The notes under the pieces were generated by a model. It was not told the origin of the DNA. It saw only the letters and a list, made by a program, of their open reading frames with translations, and did no database searches. Shown piece after piece: positions 6,370-11,016 of a DNA stretch of 11,016 nucleotides. Source of the stretch: Giesbergeria sp. Its GTDB lineage: Bacteria > Pseudomonadota > Gammaproteobacteria > Burkholderiales > Burkholderiaceae_C. The position numbers were made by a program, and so were the translations under genes. How positions within the stretch are numbered: position 1 is the stretch's first letter; every line of letters begins with the position of its first letter. The stretch spans positions 1 to 11,016 of the forward strand of contig JAGNUJ010000049.1 of NCBI GenBank assembly GCA_017987055.1, in the 5' to 3' direction.

Positions 6370-7482
6370 ATGACCTCCAGCACCCCAAGCACTCCCATAG
6401 CCTCGCCCGATTTGGCGCATCTGCGCGTGCAGATTGACTCCATCGACACACAACTGCTGACGCTGCTCAACCAGCGCGCTTTGGTCGCCGAACAAGTGGG
6501 CGAAGTCAAAAAGCGCGAAGGTACGCCGTTTTTTCGTCCCGATCGCGTGGCACAGGTGATTGAAAAAATCCAGCGTGCCAACCCCGGCCCACTCAAAGGC
6601 CCGCATGTCTCGGCCATTTGGCGCGAAATCATGTCGGCCTGCTTGGCGCTCGAATCACCGCAGCGCGTTGCCGTTCTCGGCCCGGCTGGCACCTTTTGCG
6701 AGCAGGCAGCGATTGAATACTTTGGCGGCGCGGCCGACATCGTTTACTGCGCCAACTTTGACGAAGTGTTCCACGCCACCGCCTCGGGCAGCGCGCAGTT
6801 TGGCGTGGTTGGTGTCGAGAACTCGGTCGAAGGCGTGGTGACGCGCTCGCTGGATTTGTTTTTGCACACGCCGACGCACGTTGTGGGTGAAGTCAGCCTG
6901 CTGGTACGCCACAACCTGCTGCGCCAAAACAATTCGCTGGACGAGATTGAAGCCGTGCTGGCACACCCGCAAGCGCTGGCGCAATGCCAAGCGTGGCTGT
7001 CCAAGCACCTGCCGCACGCCGAGCGCAAGCCGGTCTCCAGCAACGCTGAAGGCGCGCGTTTGGCCGCCACCAACCCGGCTTGGGCAGCACTGGCCAGCGA
7101 GCGCGCCGCGACGCAGTTTGGCCTGCACATCGTCGCCCACGCGATTCAAGACGAGGCCTACAACCGCACGCGCTTTGCCGTGATTTGCTTGCCGCACACG
7201 CTGGACACACCGCCGCCCTCGGCGCGCGACTGCACCAGCCTGATCGTCTCGGTGCCCAACGAGGCTGGCGCAGTGCATGACCTGTTGGTGCCTTTGAAGA
7301 AGCACGGCGTGTCAATGACGCGTTTTGAGTCACGTCCAGCCCGCACCGGCCAGTGGGAATACTATTTTTATATCGACCTCGAAGGCCACCCCAACCAGCC
7401 CCACGTCAGCGCGGCGCTGACTGAGCTGCGCAGCCTGTGCGCGTTCTACAAAGTACTGGGCACCTACCCAGTCACCGCATAA
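6370..7482 (+). CDS. pheA: P-protein: chorismate mutase / prephenate dehydratase
   Basis: Bifunctional enzyme of phenylalanine synthesis turning chorismate into prephenate and then phenylpyruvate. The 370 residues show three domains: an AroQ-type chorismate mutase helix bundle (about 13-95, with LRVQIDSIDTQLLTLLNQR and VGEVKKREG), prephenate dehydratase (about 99-275, with GPAGTFCEQAA at 104-114, GVENSVEG around 148-155 and the catalytic TRF motif at 267-269), and a C-terminal ACT domain (about 286-366). The ACT domain keeps ESRP (320-323), the phenylalanine-binding motif, so feedback inhibition by phenylalanine is expected; the usual GALV is GAVH here. ATG at 6370 follows an A-rich GAAAAAACG that is a poor Shine-Dalgarno. 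Sits 12 nt after serC and 43 nt before tyrA. Confidence 0.98.
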   Translation: MTSSTPSTPIASPDLAHLRVQIDSIDTQLLTLLNQRALVAEQVGEVKKREGTPFFRPDRVAQVIEKIQRANPGPLKGPHVSAIWREIMSACLALESPQRVAVLGPAGTFCEQAAIEYFGGAADIVYCANFDEVFHATASGSAQFGVVGVENSVEGVVTRSLDLFLHTPTHVVGEVSLLVRHNLLRQNNSLDEIEAVLAHPQALAQCQAWLSKHLPHAERKPVSSNAEGARLAATNPAWAALASERAATQFGLHIVAHAIQDEAYNRTRFAVICLPHTLDTPPPSARDCTSLIVSVPNEAGAVHDLLVPLKKHGVSMTRFESRPARTGQWEYYFYIDLEGHPNQPHVSAALTELRSLCAFYKVLGTYPVTA

Positions 7483-7525
7483 CGCAAACACATAACGACA
7501 TCCACCACTTATCCAAGGGCACTGC

Positions 7526-8410
7526 ATGTTTGAACAATTGGGGCTGGTCGGCTGCGGCCTGATGGGCGGCTCGTTTGCGCTGGCGCTCAAGCGCGCGGGC
7601 TTGGTCAAGCGCGTCGTCGGCTACAGCAAATCGCCCTCGACCACCGACCGCGCGCGCCAACTGGGCGTAATCGACGTCGAAGCGCCCTCGGCGCTGCTGG
7701 CCGTGGCCGGCGCCGACATTGTGTTGATCGCCGTTCCCGTCTCGGCCACCGAGTCAGCGCTCAAAGCCATCAAGCACCTGATCACACCCAAAATGCTGGT
7801 GATGGATGTCGGCTCGACCAAGGTCGATGTGGTGCAGGCGGCGCGCCGGGCGCTGGGCGACAAAGTTGCCTCTTTCGTGCCGGCGCATCCCATTACTGGG
7901 CGCGAAGTCTCGGGGGTTGAACACGCCGAAGCCACGCTGTACGAAGGCCGCCAAGTCATCCTGACGCCGACCGAGCGCACCCTGACCGCGCAGCTGCAAA
8001 AAGCGCAAGACGTGTGGACGGCGCTGGGTTGCCGCGTCACCAGCATGTCGCCCGAATCGCACGACGCCGCTTTTGCCGCCGTCAGCCACCTGCCGCACTT
8101 GCTGGCGTTTGCGCTGATGAACAGCATCTCAGGACAGCCCCAAGCCGAAGACTTTTTGGCACTGGCGGGACCCGGTTTTCGCGACTTCACCCGCATTGCC
8201 GCCAGCGAGCCCAAAGTGTGGCGCGATATTTTGCTGGCCAACCGCGAAGAGCTGCTGACGCAGACGCAGCTGTTCCAGCAAGCGCTCAAGCAATTTGAAA
8301 ACGCCATGCGCAGCGACAGCGCTCAGTCGATCGAAGACATGATCACGCTAGCCAGCGAAACCCGCACCCACTGGCGTATGAGCACGCAAAAATCTACAGC
8401 GTCCCGCTAA
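7526..8410 (+). CDS. tyrA: Prephenate (or arogenate) dehydrogenase TyrA
   Basis: Oxidative decarboxylation step of tyrosine synthesis, prephenate to 4-hydroxyphenylpyruvate (arogenate to tyrosine in some relatives). The 294-residue protein is a stand-alone TyrA without a fused chorismate mutase or an ACT domain. The Rossmann fold starts [12 protein letters not shown] (G9, G11, G14), and the catalytic region [13 protein letters not shown] holds His121. [11 protein letters not shown] at 187-197 and [13 protein letters not shown] at 212-224 are typical of the C-terminal helical dimerisation domain. After the second beta strand, the sequence GYSKS lacks the acidic residue that usually marks NAD preference, so NADP use is possible (inference). 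AAGGGC seven nt or so before the ATG is the likely ribosome-binding site. aroA begins 13 nt downstream, so the genes form one operon. Confidence 0.97.
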   Translation: MFEQLGLVGCGLMGGSFALALKRAGLVKRVVGYSKSPSTTDRARQLGVIDVEAPSALLAVAGADIVLIAVPVSATESALKAIKHLITPKMLVMDVGSTKVDVVQAARRALGDKVASFVPAHPITGREVSGVEHAEATLYEGRQVILTPTERTLTAQLQKAQDVWTALGCRVTSMSPESHDAAFAAVSHLPHLLAFALMNSISGQPQAEDFLALAGPGFRDFTRIAASEPKVWRDILLANREELLTQTQLFQQALKQFENAMRSDSAQSIEDMITLASETRTHWRMSTQKSTASR

Positions 8411-8423
8411 GCACCTGTTTCTC

Positions 8424-10454
8424 ATGTTCAGCACCCCTTTTCTCGACCTCCCCCCTCTGCAAACTGCCGCTGGCAGCATTGATTTACCCGGCTCCAAAAG
8501 CATTTCTAACCGCGTGCTGCTGCTGGCGGCGCTGAGCAGCGGCACCACCACGGTGCACGACTTGCTGGCCAGCGATGACACCCGTGTGATGCTGGATGCC
8601 CTGCGCCAACTCGGCTGCGAGGTGCAAGAAGACGCCAGCCAAGCGCGCATTACCGGCTTGGGCGGCCGCCCGCCGGCCAGTTGCGCGCCGATTTTCTTAG
8701 GCAACGCCGGCACCGCCATGCGCCCGCTGACCGCTGCGCTGGCCTTGCTCGGCGGCGAATACACCTTGAGTGGTATCGCCCGGATGCACGAGCGCCCGAT
8801 TGGCGATTTGGTCGATGCGCTGCGCCAACTTGGCTGCCAGATTGATTATTTGGGCAACGACGGCTACCCACCGCTGCGCATCAACCAAGCCAGCGGTGTG
8901 CCAGCGCTGTCACTGGACGCGCCGATTCGCATCCGTGGCGATGTTTCCAGCCAGTTTTTGACGGCGCTGCTGATGGCGTTGCCGCTGGTGGCAACGCAGC
9001 AAGACGTGCATATCGAGGTCGTGGGCGAGCTGATTTCCAAGCCCTACATCCACATCACGCTGCAGCTGCTGGAGCGCTTTGGCATTGTTGTGCAGCACGA
9101 CAACTGGCAGCGCTTCACCATTGCAGCGGGGAGCCAATACCAGTCGCCGGGCGATATCTATGTCGAGTCGGACGCCTCATCTGCTAGCTATTTCATAGCT
9201 GCTGGCGCAATCGCAGCGGGCGCTACAGGCCAAAATGGCATAAAAATACGCGGCGTAGGGATCGATTCCATCCAAGGGGACATCCGCTTTGTCGAAGCTG
9301 CCCGCGCGATGGGCGCGCACATCACGGGCGGCTCCAATTGGTTGGAAATTCAGCGCGGTAGCTGGCCGCTGCAGGCGGTCGATATGGACTGCAATCACAT
9401 CCCAGACGCGGCGATGACGCTGGCGGTGATGGCGCTGTACGCCAACGGCACCACCACGCTGCGCAATATCGCCAGCTGGCGGGTCAAAGAAACCGACCGC
9501 ATCGCGGCCATGACCACTGAGCTGCGCAAACTCGGCGCCAGCGTCGAAGAAGGCGCGGACTTCATCCGCGTCACGCCGCCGGCTACGCCCGCCGACTGGC
9601 GCGCTGCCAGCATCCACACCTACGACGACCACCGCGTCGCCATGTGTTTTTCGCTGGCCGCCTTCAACCCAGCCGGCCTGCCGGTGCGCATTGAAGACCC
9701 CAAATGCGTCGCCAAAACCTTTCCCGATTACTTTGAAGCGCTGTTCTCCGTCGTGCAGACCGCGCCCGCACATATCCCAGTGATTTGCATTGACGGCCCC
9801 AGCGCCTCGGGCAAAGGCACGGTGGCGGCGGCGGTGGCGCGCGAGTTAGGCTATGTTTTTTTAGACTCTGGCGCGCTCTACCGCATCACTGCACTGGCCG
9901 CCACGCGCGCCGGCTTAGCGCTGGACACCGCGCACGAAAGCGCCATCGCCCAATTGGCCGAGCAACTCGATATCCGCTTTGAGACTGACCGCGTGCTGCT
10001 GGCCGGCGAAGACGTGACCGAGGCCATCCGCACCGAAGAAGCTGGTATGAACGCCTCGCGCGTCTCGGCTTTGCCTGCAGTGCGCGCCGCGCTGGTGGCG
10101 CTGCAGCACAGTTTTCAACGCCTGCCGGGCTTGGTGGCCGACGGGCGCGACATGGGCACCGTGATCTTTCCGCACGCGCCGCTCAAGCTTTTCCTTACCG
10201 CTAGCGCCGAATGCCGTGCCGAACGCCGCTATAAACAGTTGATAGCGCAAGGTTTGCCCGCTAAAATGCTCGACTTGCTGGCCGACCTCAAGGCGCGCGA
10301 TACCCGCGATATTTCTCGCAGCGCAGCGCCCTTAAAGCCAGCACCGGATGCGATTGCCCAAGACAACTCTGCCCTGACGATTGAACAATCTGTCAGCCAA
10401 GTATTGGCTTTGTGGCAGCAGCGCCAGCCCTTCACGCCCAGCGTGGCGGGCTGA
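8424..10454 (+). CDS. aroA-cmk: Fused 3-phosphoshikimate 1-carboxyvinyltransferase (EPSP synthase) / cytidylate kinase
   Basis: One 676-residue reading frame with two complete enzymes. Residues 1 to about 442 are EPSP synthase, joining PEP to shikimate-3-phosphate: [10 protein letters not shown] (21-30), [11 protein letters not shown] (92-102), [11 protein letters not shown] (124-134), catalytic Asp328 in [17 protein letters not shown] (352-359) and DDHRVAMCF (401-409). Gly96, Thr97 and Pro101 are present, the glyphosate-sensitive class I pattern. Residues about 450-670 are CMP/dCMP kinase: P-loop GPSASGKGT (458-466), DSGALYR (481-487), [13 protein letters not shown] (573-585) and [14 protein letters not shown] (about 624-637). 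The linker ([10 protein letters not shown]) is short. This fusion is, to my knowledge, found in Comamonadaceae and relatives; separate aroA and cmk genes are the norm elsewhere. Around residues 257-274 the DNA is ATA-rich and repeat-like, with about five residues more than E. coli AroA. No Shine-Dalgarno precedes the ATG, so coupling to tyrA is likely. Confidence 0.97.
   Translation: MFSTPFLDLPPLQTAAGSIDLPGSKSISNRVLLLAALSSGTTTVHDLLASDDTRVMLDALRQLGCEVQEDASQARITGLGGRPPASCAPIFLGNAGTAMRPLTAALALLGGEYTLSGIARMHERPIGDLVDALRQLGCQIDYLGNDGYPPLRINQASGVPALSLDAPIRIRGDVSSQFLTALLMALPLVATQQDVHIEVVGELISKPYIHITLQLLERFGIVVQHDNWQRFTIAAGSQYQSPGDIYVESDASSASYFIAAGAIAAGATGQNGIKIRGVGIDSIQGDIRFVEAARAMGAHITGGSNWLEIQRGSWPLQAVDMDCNHIPDAAMTLAVMALYANGTTTLRNIASWRVKETDRIAAMTTELRKLGASVEEGADFIRVTPPATPADWRAASIHTYDDHRVAMCFSLAAFNPAGLPVRIEDPKCVAKTFPDYFEALFSVVQTAPAHIPVICIDGPSASGKGTVAAAVARELGYVFLDSGALYRITALAATRAGLALDTAHESAIAQLAEQLDIRFETDRVLLAGEDVTEAIRTEEAGMNASRVSALPAVRAALVALQHSFQRLPGLVADGRDMGTVIFPHAPLKLFLTASAECRAERRYKQLIAQGLPAKMLDLLADLKARDTRDISRSAAPLKPAPDAIAQDNSALTIEQSVSQVLALWQQRQPFTPSVAG
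9189..9248 (+). repeat. Repeat-like segment inside aroA, related to the gyrA-serC intergenic repeat
   Basis: ATAGCTGCTGGCGC (9195-9208) matches ATAGCTGCTAGCGC at 5190-5203 in 13 of 14 bases. It is followed at nearly the same distance by GGGCGCTACAGGC (9218-9230), corresponding to GGGCTAGAGGC at 5214-5224. The segment uses three ATA codons close together in a GC-rich gene that otherwise avoids them. It lies where the protein has extra residues (GATGQNG, 265-271) compared with E. coli AroA. Confidence 0.5.
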
Positions 10455-10486
10455 CAACGGGGCTTGAAATGCCCCACATCTAGGCT

Positions 10487-10518
10487 CGCAGCTGCTCTAT
10501 GCGCTGCGGTTCTTTTTT
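10487..10518 (+). terminator. Terminator-like hairpin between cmk and rpsA
   Basis: CGCAGC (10487-10492) and GCTGCG (10503-10508) pair around a 10-nt loop and are followed by GTTC and six T (10513-10518). A smaller hairpin, GGGGC/GCCCC (10459-10463 and 10471-10475), lies just after the cmk stop without a T run. Together they probably end most of the aromatic operon transcript. Confidence 0.6.
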
Positions 10519-10566
10519 AACTTAACCCGTGGCCACCGCCACACAGCAAACCACCACCGGCAGCCT

Positions 10567-10596
10567 TTGAATCAGCAGCAATCGTGCCGCTGTAAA
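10567..10596 (+). promoter_or_regulatory. Possible rpsA promoter
   Basis: TTGAAT (10567-10572) and TGTAAA (10591-10596) are separated by 18 nt, each matching 4 of 6 consensus bases. A start near 10603 would leave a leader of about 16 nt that still contains the AAGGA ribosome-binding site. The call is weak but fits the upstream terminator. Confidence 0.35.
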
Positions 10597-10618
10597 CCTG
10601 TCAGTGGTAAGGAAATAC

Positions 10619-11016
10619 ATGTCTGAATCTTTTGCCGCCCTTTTTGAAGAATCCTTGCAGCGTACGGAAATGCGCCCAGGCGAAGTTATCACTGCTGAAG
10701 TCGTGCGCGTCGAGCACAACTTTGTCGTAGTTAACGCCGGCCTGAAGTCCGAAGCCTATGTACCGCTAGAAGAATTCAAGAACGACAAGGGCGAAGTCGA
10801 AGTCCAAGTGGGCGATTTCGTCTCCGTGGCCATCGGCTCGATTGAAAACGGCTACGGCGACACCATCCTGTCGCGCGACACCGCTAAGCGTCTGGCTTCG
10901 TGGATGAGCCTGGAAAAAGCCCTGGAATCCGGCGAATTCGTCACCGGCACCACCAGCGGCAAGGTCAAGGGCGGCCTCACGGTACTGGTCAACGGCATCC
11001 GCGCATTCTTGCCCGG
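10619..11016 (+). CDS. rpsA: 30S ribosomal protein S1, N-terminal part, cut by window edge
   Basis: S1 binds mRNA on the small ribosomal subunit and helps initiation on structured leaders or those with weak Shine-Dalgarno sequences. The 132 complete codons present begin MSESFAALFEESLQ and continue MRPGEVITAEVVRVEHNFVV, NAGLKSEAYVPLEEF, GDTILSRDTAKRLASW and VKGGLTVLVNGIRAFLPG. This covers the first S1/OB repeat (ribosome-docking) and part of the second. The usual protein has about 560 residues, so roughly three quarters lie beyond the window. The ATG at 10619 is fixed by AAGGA five nt upstream and by the conserved N-terminus. Following cmk is the standard proteobacterial arrangement (cmk-rpsA). 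S1 commonly represses its own translation, but no leader structure supporting that is evident here. Confidence 0.98.
   Translation, partial: MSESFAALFEESLQRTEMRPGEVITAEVVRVEHNFVVVNAGLKSEAYVPLEEFKNDKGEVEVQVGDFVSVAIGSIENGYGDTILSRDTAKRLASWMSLEKALESGEFVTGTTSGKVKGGLTVLVNGIRAFLP

Noticed and set aside
5893..6606. Antisense frame of 237 codons across serC and pheA
   Set aside because: Spans two firmly identified genes and their junction; composition is typical of a reverse-strand shadow.
7621..8307. Antisense frame of 228 codons within tyrA
   Set aside because: Ser/Ala/Cys-rich shadow of a well-supported gene.
10222..10270. Possible third copy of the repeat in the cmk part (GATAGCGC ... CGCTAAAATG)
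   Set aside because: Similarity is limited to short pieces, and the protein aligns with E. coli Cmk without any length change, so ordinary coding sequence explains it.

Overview
The window reads as core chromosome of a betaproteobacterium, most likely Burkholderiales and probably Comamonadaceae-like. Four things point there: an aroA-cmk gene fusion, an OmpA-family protein with a duplicated WKNGTNEL motif and a Pro-Ala linker, the gene order gph-ubiG-ompA / gyrA-serC-pheA-tyrA-aroA-cmk-rpsA, and a short intergenic repeat resembling one I recall from that family. The placement rests on recalled family knowledge and was not checked by search.

Left third, minus strand. The 5' end of the tmRNA gene ssrA (1-99) runs off the window edge, exactly into the first codons of its tag. 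It lies just downstream of a HAD phosphatase (113-790, gph or possibly mupP), whose start abuts the stop of ubiG (ubiquinone O-methyltransferase). A strong terminator (1548-1574) separates ubiG from a short secreted OmpA-like peptidoglycan-binding protein (1589-2221). A 224-nt divergent intergenic region follows, holding a perfect 7-bp inverted repeat, a hairpin in the ompA leader and a probable gyrA -10 box.

Right two thirds, plus strand. gyrA (2446-5139) encodes DNA gyrase subunit A with Ile at the quinolone-determining residue 83. A hairpin follows it, and then a repeat copy that also carries a good -10 box right next to the serC start. serC, pheA, tyrA and the aroA-cmk fusion form a compact biosynthetic cluster for serine (and pyridoxine), phenylalanine, tyrosine, chorismate precursor and CMP/dCMP phosphorylation. 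This is a version of the mixed-function supraoperon known from Pseudomonas and relatives. A terminator-like hairpin and a possible promoter come before rpsA (ribosomal protein S1), which is cut by the window edge.

I see no mobile element, CRISPR array, toxin system or obvious accessory island. The points most worth a second look are a repeat-like, ATA-rich segment inside aroA that seems to add about five residues to EPSP synthase, the overlap of a repeat with the serC promoter, GyrA Ile83, a perfect 22-nt palindrome followed by a T run inside gyrA, and the MupP-like character of the phosphatase. Every stretch longer than 300 bases is covered by genes.
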